From: Acidimicrobiaceae bacterium
Lineage (GTDB): Bacteria; Actinomycetota; Acidimicrobiia; Acidimicrobiales; UBA8190
NCBI GenBank assembly: GCA_003151475.1
Contig: PLXQ01000075.1
Span: forward strand, 1-64,000
Length of the DNA stretch: 64,000 nt
Direction of reading: 5' to 3'
The notes below the pieces were generated by a model, which saw only the letters and a list, made by a program, of their open reading frames with translations, ran no database searches and was not told the origin of the DNA. Within the stretch, counting starts at the first letter, position 1. Each line of letters begins with the position of its first letter. Made by a program: the position numbers and the translations under genes. Positions 1 to 7,905 of the stretch are shown piece by piece.

Positions 1-339
1 GATGTTCGACTTGGCCAGCTCGACTTCGGTGGACTGGGTCGGACCCGCCTGCACCCGCTTGTAATGGTTGTAGACGGCGACCGAGAGGATCTTCTTGGCG
101 TACTCCTGGCCGATCACGTAGTCGTTGAGGAACTCGAATATCTCCCGAGGCTTGGGCAGGTCCTCGAACGACAACTCCGTCGTCTCGGCCAGCTCCTCGG
201 CGATGATGTCATTGCAGAGATCGATGCACTCGTCGCAGATGTAGACGCCTGGCCCCGCGATCAGCTTCTTGACCTGTTTCTGCGACTTGCCGCAGAAACT
301 GCACTTCACAAGATCCCCGCCGTCCCCGAACTTCGCCAC
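1..339 (-). CDS. clpX: ATP-dependent Clp protease ATP-binding subunit ClpX (N-terminal part)
   Basis: This is the first 113 codons of ClpX; the rest lies beyond the window edge. ClpX is the AAA+ unfoldase that feeds substrates into ClpP. The visible part holds the zinc-binding domain, with CSFCGK near residues 14-19 and CDECIDLC about 20 residues later (two C-x2-C pairs), followed by the start of the linker to the AAA+ module ([16 protein letters not shown]). The GTG start at 339 is preceded by GGAGGAAGGGGAGACG, a good ribosome binding site. The gene follows clpP by 26 bases on the same strand, so clpP and clpX are probably co-transcribed. Confidence 0.95.
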   Translation of the reverse strand, partial: MAKFGDGGDLVKCSFCGKSQKQVKKLIAGPGVYICDECIDLCNDIIAEELAETTELSFEDLPKPREIFEFLNDYVIGQEYAKKILSVAVYNHYKRVQAGPTQSTEVELAKSNI

Positions 340-365
340 CGTCTCCCCTTCCTCCGGACCGAGTC

Positions 366-1007
366 TTAAGCCGCGCCGACGACTTCGGCCGCCGCGATGG
401 CATCGCGGGTGGTGATCACTTCGTCGATGAGGCCGTAGTTCACGGCCTCCGCCGCCGTGATCACGAAGTCACGATCCGTATCACGGGCGATCTTGTCGAC
501 GCTCTGGCCCGTGTCACCGGAAATCATCGAATTGAGGAGGTCCCGCATCCGGATGATCTCCTTGGCCTGCAACTCGATATCGCTGGCCTGTCCGGCCGCA
601 CCGCCCCAGGGCTGGTGGAGCAGGATCCGGGCATGGGGCAGGGCGAAGCGCTTGCCGTGGGCCCCGGCGGCCAGGAGAACGGCGGCGGCCGACGCCGCTT
701 GACCGAAACAGAACGTCGAGACGTCGGGCTTCACGAACTTCATGGTGTCGTAGATGGCGAAGAGCGCCGTGATGTCGCCGCCCGGCGAATTCACGTACAG
801 CGAGATGTCCTTGTCCGGGTCCTCGTACTCGAGGAAGAGCATCTGGGCGCAGATCAGATTGGCGACCGTGTCATCGATCGGGGTCCCGAGGATGATGATC
901 CGCTCCTTGAGCAGCCGTGAGTAGAGGTCGTATCCCCGCTCCCCTCGGCTCGTCTGCTCGATAACCGTGGGGACCAGGTACCCCTGGGCGTTGCCGACGA
1001 CATTCAT
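366..1007 (-). CDS. clpP: ATP-dependent Clp protease proteolytic subunit ClpP
   Basis: Serine peptidase subunit (213 aa) that forms the tetradecameric degradation chamber with ClpX. The catalytic triad is visible: Ser106 in FGQAASAAA, His131 in LLHQPWGG and Asp180 in DTDRD, with the E. coli spacing. The ATG start overlaps the tig stop by four bases (ATGA, 1004-1007), which suggests translational coupling. Many actinobacteria carry two tandem clpP genes; here only one lies between tig and clpX. A second copy elsewhere in the genome cannot be excluded. Confidence 0.96.
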   Translation of the reverse strand: MNVVGNAQGYLVPTVIEQTSRGERGYDLYSRLLKERIIILGTPIDDTVANLICAQMLFLEYEDPDKDISLYVNSPGGDITALFAIYDTMKFVKPDVSTFCFGQAASAAAVLLAAGAHGKRFALPHARILLHQPWGGAAGQASDIELQAKEIIRMRDLLNSMISGDTGQSVDKIARDTDRDFVITAAEAVNYGLIDEVITTRDAIAAAEVVGAA

Positions 1008-2458
1008 GCCTCGGCCTCCACGGTGGCTCCCTCTTCGGCTCGCACGTCCTCACTCCCTCGTTCTCCGGCACTTGTCCCGTCACTACCGTCGGCTGCCCCG
1101 TCATCGTTTTCGGCCAGGCCGTTGAGTGCTTCTTGCATCACGGCGTCGCGGCGCAGTTCGTCACGGTCAACGGGCTTTCCTTCCTCATCGACCAGCTCGA
1201 CATGCTCAAGCAGCCACTCGAGGGCTTTCGCCTTTCTCTGATCCGAGCGTACCGCGGGGAGCCTCCCAGCGCGGTCGAGTCGGCGCTTCAAATCTGCTCC
1301 CGTGGTACCGGCCTGCTCGGCCATATCGGCCACCACGGCGTCGAGGTCTTCGTCGCTCACGTCCAGGTCCTCGGCCTCGGCCAGTGCCCGCAGGGCGAGG
1401 TCGGCGCGCACGGCCCCCGCCGCCTCGGCCTGCAGTTCGGCCAGCAGACCGGCCCGGTCCCGACCCGACGCCTGCAGGAACTGCTCCAGGGAGATATGTC
1501 GTTGTTCGAGCCGGTGGCCCAGATCGTGAAGCCGTTCACGCACCTCGGCGTCGATCAGGGATTCGGGCGGGTCGTCCTGGACCAGCTCGACCAGCGCCTC
1601 GACGGCACGGGACCGCAACGCCATCTGGGCCTGCATGACCTTGATCTGGTTCAGCTTCGTCCCCAGGTCGTCGCGCAGGGCGGCCACGGTGTCGAATTCC
1701 GAGGCTTCCGATGCCCAGGCATCGGTCGGCTCCGGCAGCATCTTCTCCTTGATCTCCTTCACGAGCACCCGGAACGAGGTCGACTGCTCGGTCCCGTCGG
1801 GACCGGCGATGGCAGCGCTGAACTGCAGGATGTCTCCCACGCTCGATCCACGGAGCTGATCGTCGAGCCCGGCGATATCGGAGCCCGATCCCACCTCGTA
1901 CATGTAGTCCTCGACGTCGATGTCCTCGCCCACGGACCGTGAACCGTGGAGATCGATGGTCACGTAGTCGCCGTCGCGTGCGGGGCGACCCACCACCTCG
2001 AGCTCGCCCGACTGCTCACGGATCCGGTCGACCTGGCTGTCGATCTCCTCGTCGCTGACATCGATACCGGGAACGCTGACGACCAGCCCGGCGTAACCGG
2101 CGATGGAGACGGTCGGACGGACCTCCACCAACGCATCGAAGGTGACGGGCCCGTGTTCCTCTCCCGATGTGATGTCGATCTCGGGAGCCGAGATGGGATC
2201 CACCTCGGTATCGACCACGGCCTGCGCGTACAGATCGGGAAGTGCGTCGCTGATGGCCTGCTGCCGCAAAGCTTCGGCCCCACCCATGCGCGCCTCGAGT
2301 ACGGGCCGGGGAACGCGGCCGGGTCGAAAGCCCGGGACACGCACGTCACGCGAGAGCCGTTTGACCGTGGTGTCGAGGGCCGCGTCGACCTCAGACTCGT
2401 CTATTTCGACGGAGAGGCGGACCCGGTTGCCCTCGACCGGGGCTGCTGTCGCACGCAT
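1004..2458 (-). CDS. tig: Trigger factor
   Basis: Ribosome-associated chaperone with peptidyl-prolyl isomerase activity (484 aa). The ribosome-binding signature GFRPGRVP is at residues 43-50. A PPIase (FKBP-like) domain follows around residues 150-240, then the long helical substrate-binding arms. The C-terminus after about residue 440 is a low-complexity acidic tail ([15 protein letters not shown]). It is the first gene of the tig-clpP-clpX group. A box AGTCTA on the plus strand (TAGACT on the coding strand, 2470-2475) lies 11 bases before the ATG, so the leader would be only a few bases long. Confidence 0.96.
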   Translation of the reverse strand: MRATAAPVEGNRVRLSVEIDESEVDAALDTTVKRLSRDVRVPGFRPGRVPRPVLEARMGGAEALRQQAISDALPDLYAQAVVDTEVDPISAPEIDITSGEEHGPVTFDALVEVRPTVSIAGYAGLVVSVPGIDVSDEEIDSQVDRIREQSGELEVVGRPARDGDYVTIDLHGSRSVGEDIDVEDYMYEVGSGSDIAGLDDQLRGSSVGDILQFSAAIAGPDGTEQSTSFRVLVKEIKEKMLPEPTDAWASEASEFDTVAALRDDLGTKLNQIKVMQAQMALRSRAVEALVELVQDDPPESLIDAEVRERLHDLGHRLEQRHISLEQFLQASGRDRAGLLAELQAEAAGAVRADLALRALAEAEDLDVSDEDLDAVVADMAEQAGTTGADLKRRLDRAGRLPAVRSDQRKAKALEWLLEHVELVDEEGKPVDRDELRRDAVMQEALNGLAENDDGAADGSDGTSAGERGSEDVRAEEGATVEAEA

Positions 2459-2469
2459 AAGAAGGGCAC

Positions 2470-2475
2470 AGTCTA
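2470..2475 (-). promoter_or_regulatory. Putative -10 box of tig
   Basis: TAGACT on the coding strand, 11 bases before the tig ATG. No Shine-Dalgarno is seen in the gap, so the transcript would be nearly leaderless. Confidence 0.4.
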
Positions 2476-2521
2476 CCGGCCCCCGTCGATCGTCTCGTCC
2501 CAGCGGCCCGGGGCCGTGAAC

Positions 2522-3337
2522 TCAGATCATGAAGGCCATCGAGTCGGCCACTCGCCGTCCCAGTTCCTCGTCGCCCCGGATCTCGAGCAGGCCTGCCGCC
2601 CGGGCCGCCTCCCCCGTCACACGACCACAGGCGAGGCGCCAGAACACCTCCAGGTCCATGCGCAATTCGGTGGTGGGCTCCCCTTCGAGGGCATCGGCCA
2701 TGGCCGCCCGCCCGCCGCTCACCACGACGTCGAGGTGCCCGGGGTCACCTTCGGTCCATGCGAAGCGGACCGATGAGCCGTCGGGAGCCTTGGCCTGCCG
2801 GCCGACGATGAACGGCATGGCCGAGGCCAGTCGACCGATGGCCAGGCCGGCGGCCGGCCCTTCTCGATGGCCGGGTCGCGCCGTGGCCACCCGGATGTCC
2901 TGTTCGTGCACCCAGCAGTCCATCACCCGGACGTTCATGAACTCCCGATAAGGCACCATTCCGAGCGGACTGGGACCGACCTCGTCGAAGCGCGCCGTGG
3001 GCCATGACCGCAGCTCCGCCAATCGGCGCGCCGTCACATCACGGAACTCCGCCAACACCTGGGGACCGCTGTGCCAACGCAGGGCGGCGACCCATCCCTC
3101 GTTACGGGCGCCGATCTCGTTGTGCACGTGCGGCGGCTCGAGGGGATCGGGCGAGGCGTCACCCAGTAGCGACCGCTCCGTGCCCACCATGTGCGACAGA
3201 ACGTCACGGACGGTCCATCCCGGACACTCCGACGGCAGCTCCCACTCCCCGTCGTCGAGGGCGTCGCCCAGTTCGACAATGGCGCCCCACGCGTCGTCGA
3301 GCGCGTCGATGACCGGCTCTTTCGACCCTTCGCCCAC
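2522..3337 (-). CDS. Mycothiol-dependent maleylpyruvate isomerase-like (DinB fold) protein
   Basis: About 271 aa. The pattern ECPGWTVRDVLSHMVGTERS is typical of the N-terminal helical bundle of the actinobacterial maleylpyruvate isomerase / TIGR03083-type proteins, and HEQDIR after MDCWV resembles another conserved motif. Members use mycothiol or bind metal, but most have unknown substrates, so no specific reaction is claimed. I chose the GTG at 3337 because AAAGGGAG lies four bases upstream of it. An ATG at 3379 and a longer reading frame to 3493 are alternatives, but the residues before GEGSKEPV look non-conserved. The gene stands alone. Confidence 0.75.
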   Translation of the reverse strand: MGEGSKEPVIDALDDAWGAIVELGDALDDGEWELPSECPGWTVRDVLSHMVGTERSLLGDASPDPLEPPHVHNEIGARNEGWVAALRWHSGPQVLAEFRDVTARRLAELRSWPTARFDEVGPSPLGMVPYREFMNVRVMDCWVHEQDIRVATARPGHREGPAAGLAIGRLASAMPFIVGRQAKAPDGSSVRFAWTEGDPGHLDVVVSGGRAAMADALEGEPTTELRMDLEVFWRLACGRVTGEAARAAGLLEIRGDEELGRRVADSMAFMI

Positions 3338-3621
3338 GGTGCTCCCTTTCACGGTTCCGACATGGTCATCATTCACCATCGGTTGCGTCTCGGTGCCCGG
3401 CAGTGGCGTCCGGCGCCCGGGCCCGGTCCTCGTCGATCCGGCATCGGGGCCATTCACAACGCCCTGTTGTGACAACCTCATCGCTCTATTCACCGCTCAA
3501 TGCGGCCGCCTACCCACGGTCCGTTGGACATATGGCGGAATAAGAAAGGCTCCACCGCAGGTCAGGCCCTCGTAGACGAAAAAGACGCCTGAGTATCCAC
3601 GTGCCCGGCTAAACCCGGCGG

Positions 3622-3627
3622 TAGCTT
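3622..3627 (+). promoter_or_regulatory. Putative -10 box of the DUF5679 gene
   Basis: TAGCTT about 45 bases before the GTG at 3672. The expected leader contains a small CCCC-TTTTC-GGGG hairpin (around 3635-3647) and then a strong AGAGGAGG ribosome binding site. Confidence 0.3.
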
Positions 3628-3671
3628 CGACCCGACCCCTTTTCGGGGCGCAGCAGAAGAGGAGGCCAATC

Positions 3672-3830
3672 GTGACTTCGTACGAGGGCTACTGCGTTAA
3701 ATGTCGGGAAAAGCGCCAGTTCGATGGCAACGAGGTCGAGCTGGCGAACGGTAGGCGTGCTGCACAAGGCACATGCCCGACGTGCGGTACCAAGATGAAT
3801 CGGATTCTGGGAAAGAAAACGACCGCCTGA
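3672..3830 (+). CDS. DUF5679-type small zinc-ribbon protein
   Basis: A 52-residue protein with two Cys pairs, YCVKCREK near the N-terminus and CPTCGTKM near residue 38, consistent with a small zinc ribbon. This matches DUF5679, a short family of unknown function common in actinobacteria. The ribosome binding site AGAGGAGG sits seven bases before the GTG. The C-terminus is basic (LGKKTTA). It is convergent with the Ppx/GppA gene. No function can be assigned. Confidence 0.8.
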   Translation: MTSYEGYCVKCREKRQFDGNEVELANGRRAAQGTCPTCGTKMNRILGKKTTA

Positions 3831-3831
3831 C

Positions 3832-3885
3832 CGGGCGCGCTTCGCAGGCGCGCATGGCAGTTAACGCGCGTTGTAGTTAACCGGA
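3832..3885. terminator. Inverted repeats between convergent genes
   Basis: GCGCGC-TTCGCAG-GCGCGC forms a six-base-pair stem just after the DUF5679 stop, and GTTAAC occurs twice about ten bases apart further on. There is no T tract, so a factor-independent terminator is uncertain. Confidence 0.3.
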
Positions 3886-3901
3886 AATGATCGCGGCGTT
3901 T

Positions 3902-4849
3902 TCAGTGGTGGGCGATGGCGTCGAGGAGTGCACCCTCCCGGAGGCCCCACTCGCTGACGACGAAGTGGTCTACTCCTAACACGACAGCAAACGTTTCCAA
4001 GATGGCTGCCCCGATGGGCAGCATCGGGGCCCGGCGGGGGGGCATGCCCGACAGGGCCAGCCGTTCGGGAAGGTCGAGGACGGCGAGTTGGGCAGCAAGT
4101 TCGGCCACCTGCGGGGTCGGTAGTTCGACCTGGTTCACCTCGTTGGAACGTCCCGGCGAGTGGCCCCGCGTTCTGGCCATCGCCAATCTCGCCAGCGCCC
4201 GGGCGGTACCACCGCTCGCCACGGCCCGGCGGGTGATTCCCGGATACTCCGCCAATGCCGACGCGATCGGCGCCAGTGCGGCCACCGTCCGCTCGTGGAT
4301 GGCCGCCCGGTCGCCTTCGGACAAGGGGTCACCGGTGGCCAGCTCGCCCTGCAGTCGCGTCGCTCCGACCGGTGCGCTCATGGCCAGAAGCACATCGTCA
4401 GGGGTACCGACGGCGACCTCGAAGCTCCCCCCTCCGAGGTCGAGGCCGAGAACCGGGCCCTCCCCTATCCAGACCCCGGCCCGCTGCCCGGAGAAGCAGA
4501 GCCGGGCCTCCTCTTCGCCGTCCAGGACCCGTACCGGCGATCCCACCACCCGCTCGAGCCGGGCCACCACCTCCGGGCCGTTGCTGGCGTCGCGAATGGC
4601 GGCGGTGGCGAGCGCCACCACCACGTCGGGGCGGACGTCGTCGAGAGCACGCCGAAGCCGGCTGGCGGCGGCGACGGAGGCGGCCAAGCGGTCGGGCGGG
4701 ATCAATCCCCTGGCCCCCACAGCGAACCCGAGGTTCAAAAGGGCGCGACGGCGCATCACCGGTTCCAACGTCCCGCACGGCCCCGCGTCACACACGAGAA
4801 CCTGGAACGAACTGCTCCCGAGATCCCAGACAGCGGCCCGTAGCGGCAC
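3902..4849 (-). CDS. Ppx/GppA family exopolyphosphatase
   Basis: About 315 aa, of the actin-fold phosphatase family that hydrolyses polyphosphate or pppGpp. The first phosphate-binding motif is AVWDLGSSSFQVLV near the N-terminus and the second is GLDLGGGSFEVAVG near residue 140. The stretch ASGGTARALARLA is also typical. The GTG at 4849 gives the usual family start just before the first motif, and TACGGT lies exactly seven bases upstream, which fits leaderless initiation. Longer reading to 4879 or 4909 has no convincing ribosome binding site. It is divergent from the gene at 5047. Confidence 0.85.
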   Translation of the reverse strand: MPLRAAVWDLGSSSFQVLVCDAGPCGTLEPVMRRRALLNLGFAVGARGLIPPDRLAASVAAASRLRRALDDVRPDVVVALATAAIRDASNGPEVVARLERVVGSPVRVLDGEEEARLCFSGQRAGVWIGEGPVLGLDLGGGSFEVAVGTPDDVLLAMSAPVGATRLQGELATGDPLSEGDRAAIHERTVAALAPIASALAEYPGITRRAVASGGTARALARLAMARTRGHSPGRSNEVNQVELPTPQVAELAAQLAVLDLPERLALSGMPPRRAPMLPIGAAILETFAVVLGVDHFVVSEWGLREGALLDAIAHH

Positions 4850-4856
4850 AGCTGCG

Positions 4857-4862
4857 ACCGTA
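4857..4862 (-). promoter_or_regulatory. Leaderless-type -10 box of ppx
   Basis: TACGGT on the coding strand with a seven-base gap to the GTG at 4849. The spacing places the transcription start on or next to the start codon. Confidence 0.5.
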
Positions 4863-5046
4863 GCCGCGCCATCGCTCACACCTCGACTTCGTCCCGCCGC
4901 CGTCTGCACTCGGCCGGCACCGTCCGGCTACGCACCGGCGCGCCGCCTGACGGTCCGCTCGTTGATTCGCTCCGGTCCTGACATCGTGGAAGCCTGGAGC
5001 GACGATCCCGACGCCCAGTCGTTCGGGATCAGCGAAAGGAAATGTC

Positions 5047-5364
5047 GTGGCTGACAGCGATGGGGAGACGGCAACACCTCTGGCGTTCATCGAGGCACAG
5101 ACCAAGGCTCTCAAGAAGATGGACCTCGACGAGATCTCGCCGCTGAAGCTCAGCCGGGCCGTGGCGGCCATGGCCGACCTCACAGACGTGGCCCCGCCCG
5201 ACGCGGAGAGCGGCGTCTTCGTGACGGCCTGGAAGCGCACCGAGCAGTGCCACCACTTCTGGGGTCCGACCGTGGGCCAGGAGCGGTTCTGCACCAAGTG
5301 CCAGATACCGCGCAGCGCCGTCACCGTTGAGGAGGACACGAGCCGAGCGGGCCGGCGGTCCTAG
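5047..5364 (+). CDS. Hypothetical protein with Cys/His cluster
   Basis: 105 aa, not recognised. The N-terminal half is helical and acidic; the second half has TEQCHHFWGPTVGQERFCTKC, that is C-H-H followed about 15 residues later by C-x2-C, a possible metal site. AAAGGA lies before the GTG start. It precedes an F420-type oxidoreductase by 29 bases on the same strand, but that gene has its own leaderless-type promoter. The ribosome binding site, codon use and preserved Cys/His pattern argue for a real gene. Confidence 0.6.
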   Translation: MADSDGETATPLAFIEAQTKALKKMDLDEISPLKLSRAVAAMADLTDVAPPDAESGVFVTAWKRTEQCHHFWGPTVGQERFCTKCQIPRSAVTVEEDTSRAGRRS

Positions 5365-5381
5365 ACCGCTCCGACAGCCGG

Positions 5382-5387
5382 TACCGT
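5382..5387 (+). promoter_or_regulatory. Leaderless-type -10 box of the 5394 oxidoreductase
   Basis: TACCGT, six bases before the GTG at 5394, with no Shine-Dalgarno between. Confidence 0.55.
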
Positions 5388-5393
5388 GCGGGC

Positions 5394-6281
5394 GTGCGGA
5401 TCGGCGTCCTCATGCTCCCGACCGATCCTTGGCCGGAGACCGTCACCCGGGCGCAACACCTCGAGGCCCTGGGCTTCGACCACCTCTGGACCTACGACCA
5501 TCTCTCCTGGCGCCGCTACCGCGACCGGCCCTGGCACGCCACCATTCCCTGGTTGACGGGACTGGCCGGAGCCACTCGCACGATCCGTCTGGGCACCATG
5601 GTGGCCTCTCCGAATTTCCGCCATCCCGTCACCTTGGCCAAAGACGCCATGACGCTCGACCACATATCCTCCGGCCGGCTGACGCTCGGGGTGGGAGCGG
5701 GGGGCGTGGGCTACGACTCCACCGTTCTCGGTGGCGAGGTCCTCGACCCCGGGCAAAGAGCCGAGCGGTTGGCCGAGTTCGTCGAAGCTCTCGACCTGCT
5801 CCTGCGCCAGCCCACGACGTCGTACAACGGCAGTTACTACACCGTGGGAGAAGCCCGCATGCTTCCCGGTTGTGTCCAGCGTCCCCGCATCCCGCTGGCC
5901 CTGGCCGCCGGCGATCCGCAGTCACTCGGTCTCGTGGCGCGTTTCGCCGACGGCTGGATCACTTACGGCGACACGTCCCACCGTGACAGCACTCTCGAAG
6001 GTTCCGACGCTGCCATCCGACGTCAGCTGGAGCGGTTGACAGAACACTGCGAGCGTCTCGGCCGCGATCCCCAGACGATCGACCGCATCTACTTGAGCGG
6101 CAACACCGATGAGAGGCCGCTGGCCAGTCTGGGGGCCTTTACCGACCTCGTCGGACGCTGCCAGGCGCTCGGCTTCACCGATCTCGTCTTCCACCATCCC
6201 CGAGCCGAGGATCCGGTCTGGAACGACCCGCCGGAGATCGTCGAGCAGATCGCCTCAGAGGTTCTTCCCGCTGTGCGGTGA
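5394..6281 (+). CDS. LLM-class (luciferase-like) F420-type oxidoreductase
   Basis: 295 aa. The N-terminal strand MRIGVLMLP, the motif LEALGFDHLWTYDHL, the RTIRLGTMVASPNFRHP segment and SSGRLTLGVGAG are hallmarks of the bacterial luciferase-like TIM barrel, and the actinobacterial members usually use coenzyme F420. The substrate cannot be told from sequence. GTG start follows a TACCGT box by six bases. It is the first of four such genes in this window. The stop overlaps no gene; the MmcQ-like gene follows 59 bases later. Confidence 0.85.
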   Translation: MRIGVLMLPTDPWPETVTRAQHLEALGFDHLWTYDHLSWRRYRDRPWHATIPWLTGLAGATRTIRLGTMVASPNFRHPVTLAKDAMTLDHISSGRLTLGVGAGGVGYDSTVLGGEVLDPGQRAERLAEFVEALDLLLRQPTTSYNGSYYTVGEARMLPGCVQRPRIPLALAAGDPQSLGLVARFADGWITYGDTSHRDSTLEGSDAAIRRQLERLTEHCERLGRDPQTIDRIYLSGNTDERPLASLGAFTDLVGRCQALGFTDLVFHHPRAEDPVWNDPPEIVEQIASEVLPAVR

Positions 6282-6340
6282 GCCTCCACAGGGTGACAGG
6301 CGGTGTCGGACCGCCGTCGAGTGCTGGGCAAAGGAGCCGA

Positions 6341-6727
6341 GTGTCTACGCTTTCGCCGGTGGGCGTCGACATTGAAGGTCGGGTGCGGGCGATCTGTATG
6401 GCTCTTCCGGACGTCACCGAGAAACCGAGCCACGGCGCACCGACCTTCTTCGTCAAGAAGCAGTTCCTGATGCTCTGGACCCACGGCCATCATGATCACC
6501 AGTTTCCGCCTTTGTGGTGCGCGGCCCCTCCGGGCGTCCAAGAGGGACTGGTGGCCGGCGATCCGAAGCGGTTCTTCCGACCCCCGTATGTCGGTGGTCG
6601 AGGATGGCTGGGCATGCGTCTCGACGTCCGGCTGAACTGGGACGACCTCGAAGCGATCTGCGAGGACGCCTTTCGCACGGTGGCGCCCAAGAAACTCGTC
6701 GCCGTCCTCGATGCCATGCCGGGTTAG
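6341..6727 (+). CDS. MmcQ/YjbR family protein
   Basis: 128 aa. The order ALPDVTEKPSHGAPTF, VKKQFLML, a WCAAPPGVQEGLVAGDP-like middle and GWLGMRLD followed by AFRTVAPKKL near the end matches the MmcQ/YjbR family (CyaY-like fold). Members are described as DNA-binding or of unknown role, so function is open. AAGGAG four bases before the GTG at 6341 decides the start; upstream codons in frame to 6278 overlap the previous gene and look unconserved. Confidence 0.8.
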   Translation: MSTLSPVGVDIEGRVRAICMALPDVTEKPSHGAPTFFVKKQFLMLWTHGHHDHQFPPLWCAAPPGVQEGLVAGDPKRFFRPPYVGGRGWLGMRLDVRLNWDDLEAICEDAFRTVAPKKLVAVLDAMPG

Positions 6728-6785
6728 GCACCGGGGTTGGCACAGCCTCGATCCGACGCCCCACCCGCTCGTTGGCTGGGCTCGT

Positions 6786-6791
6786 AGGCTG
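6786..6791 (+). promoter_or_regulatory. Putative -10 box of the 6820 gene
   Basis: TAGGCT about 28 bases before the ATG at 6820; a purine-rich GGAGAGAGG ribosome binding site lies between the box and the start. Confidence 0.3.
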
Positions 6792-6819
6792 ACTGGGTCA
6801 GCAGGAGAGAGGCATTGAT

Positions 6820-7209
6820 ATGGGACCGGTCATCGGAGCGCCCGACGAGGTGGCTCAAAGAATCAAGGACGAGACGGACCTCGTTGAGGTCGATGAGGTT
6901 CTACCCGACGTCGTCGACGAACCCGACGTGCAGTTGGGGGCTCGACCCTTTGAGGACATCGTTGTTCTCACGGAGGCACCAAGGCAGGGATACGGTCAGC
7001 TCGTAAGCATCATCGCGGACTACGCGAAGAAGGCGCCAAGGCCCTTCGAGATGATCGTGACCGACAATGATGGCATTGCGCACGCCTTTCCTGATCACAC
7101 CGACCCAAATGAACGGTCGATCGGCGATCATCTGAAACTGGCCTACTACGGGGAGCCCGGAGATCGTCGGCCTTTGGTCCGAAGCGGCGAGGGGTCTCGA
7201 CCCGAGTGA
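6820..7209 (+). CDS. Orphan hypothetical protein
   Basis: 129 aa, not recognised. The first 50 residues are strongly acidic and rich in D, E and V; the middle (TEAPRQGYGQLVSIIADYAKK) looks folded; the end is charged. GGAGAGAGG precedes the ATG. The base composition is less GC-rich than the flanks, and codon choice is more relaxed, so this is probably accessory DNA. The frame stays open beyond the TGA: the next codon, TTG at 7210, starts the cold-shock-like reading frame in the same phase, so the two may once have been one gene of about 231 codons. Confidence 0.5.
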   Translation: MGPVIGAPDEVAQRIKDETDLVEVDEVLPDVVDEPDVQLGARPFEDIVVLTEAPRQGYGQLVSIIADYAKKAPRPFEMIVTDNDGIAHAFPDHTDPNERSIGDHLKLAYYGEPGDRRPLVRSGEGSRPE

Positions 7210-7515
7210 TTGCGATCCCACCCATGCCATGGAGCCACAGGCACCGTTTTGGACTGGTACCCCTCTGAAGGATGGGGCGTCCTCGTCTCGCCTCAGGTCG
7301 AGGGGACCATGTTCGCCCACTTCTCAGTGACTGACCCTCCAAGAAACCAGTGGCGAGAGCTACGGGCCGATCAACCGGTTTTGTTCAAGTACACAACGCA
7401 CGGACCGGATGGCTGCGCTCACAGCACGCACTACGTAAAGCCACTTAGACGAAGGCCTTACAGGATGCGTTGGAGCGGAACCGTCGAGGCTGACTCCGCG
7501 GTGGAAAATCGCTAG
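7210..7515 (+). CDS. Cold-shock-like domain protein (orphan)
   Basis: 101 aa. Residues 11-40 (GTVLDWYPSEGWGVLVSP then FAHFSV) resemble the start of a cold-shock domain, where GTVKWFN..KGFGFI..VFVHFS is usual, but most nucleic-acid-contacting aromatics differ, so single-stranded nucleic acid binding is only a guess. The C-terminal third is basic (PLRRRPYRMRW). The only initiation codon before the domain is TTG at 7210, directly after the TGA of the preceding frame and in phase with it. It has no ribosome binding site of its own, so it may depend on coupling to, or be the tail of, the upstream gene. Confidence 0.4.
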   Translation: MRSHPCHGATGTVLDWYPSEGWGVLVSPQVEGTMFAHFSVTDPPRNQWRELRADQPVLFKYTTHGPDGCAHSTHYVKPLRRRPYRMRWSGTVEADSAVENR

Positions 7516-7571
7516 GTCCCGGTTAGGACCTCACTGGTCTTGACAACGAGCCGGAGCATAGAGTTGCGACC

Positions 7572-7905
7572 GTGTCTGGTCGTCGCTTCCGCTGGCGCAT
7601 TCGGCACCTGGCGCCGCCCGTTGCCATAGTCGTCATCGCATCATTTTCGGTTGCGCTTCCACGAGCGGGCAGGCGACCGACCGAACCACGTCGCCACTCT
7701 CATCGCTGCGGGATGCCATCAATGCGGTATTGATCGCCCCTAACTTCACTATGGTCACAACGCAATCCGCTCCCCTATTGCCGTTACCGGGTGGCGGGAG
7801 AAAGACCGTGACCAAAGCCGTCATCGAGAAACCCAACCGGATCGCAATAGTTGGAAACGTCATTGCGATCGGTTCAATCAGATACCTTGCGGGTCCACCT
7901 GGGAA
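7572..7905 (+). pseudogene. Frameshifted secreted lipoprotein gene (LolA/LppX-like pattern)
   Basis: From the GTG at 7572 one frame reads a signal-peptide start (basic RRFRWRIRH then VAIVVIASFS). The lipobox IIFGCAS and the mature part lie in another frame from about 7640 onward: STSGQATDRTTS, then LRDAINAVLIAPNFTMVTT, KPNRIAIVGNVIAIGS and IRYLAGPPGKW. Together they make a convincing bacterial lipoprotein whose signal peptide is split by a frameshift near 7636-7645. The layout (short helical start, then two strands ending in iGsirYl) is reminiscent of LolA/LppX-like lipoproteins, which is a weak resemblance. After GPPGKWK (about 7915) similarity of the pattern ends and the frame stops at 8029, so the C-terminal part also seems lost. 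Confidence 0.55.

Noticed and set aside
7540-7564. TTGACA (7540-7545) as the -35 of a promoter for the lipoprotein remnant
   Set aside because: No acceptable -10 at 16-18 bases; the nearest TA-rich hexamers are only 11-13 bases away.
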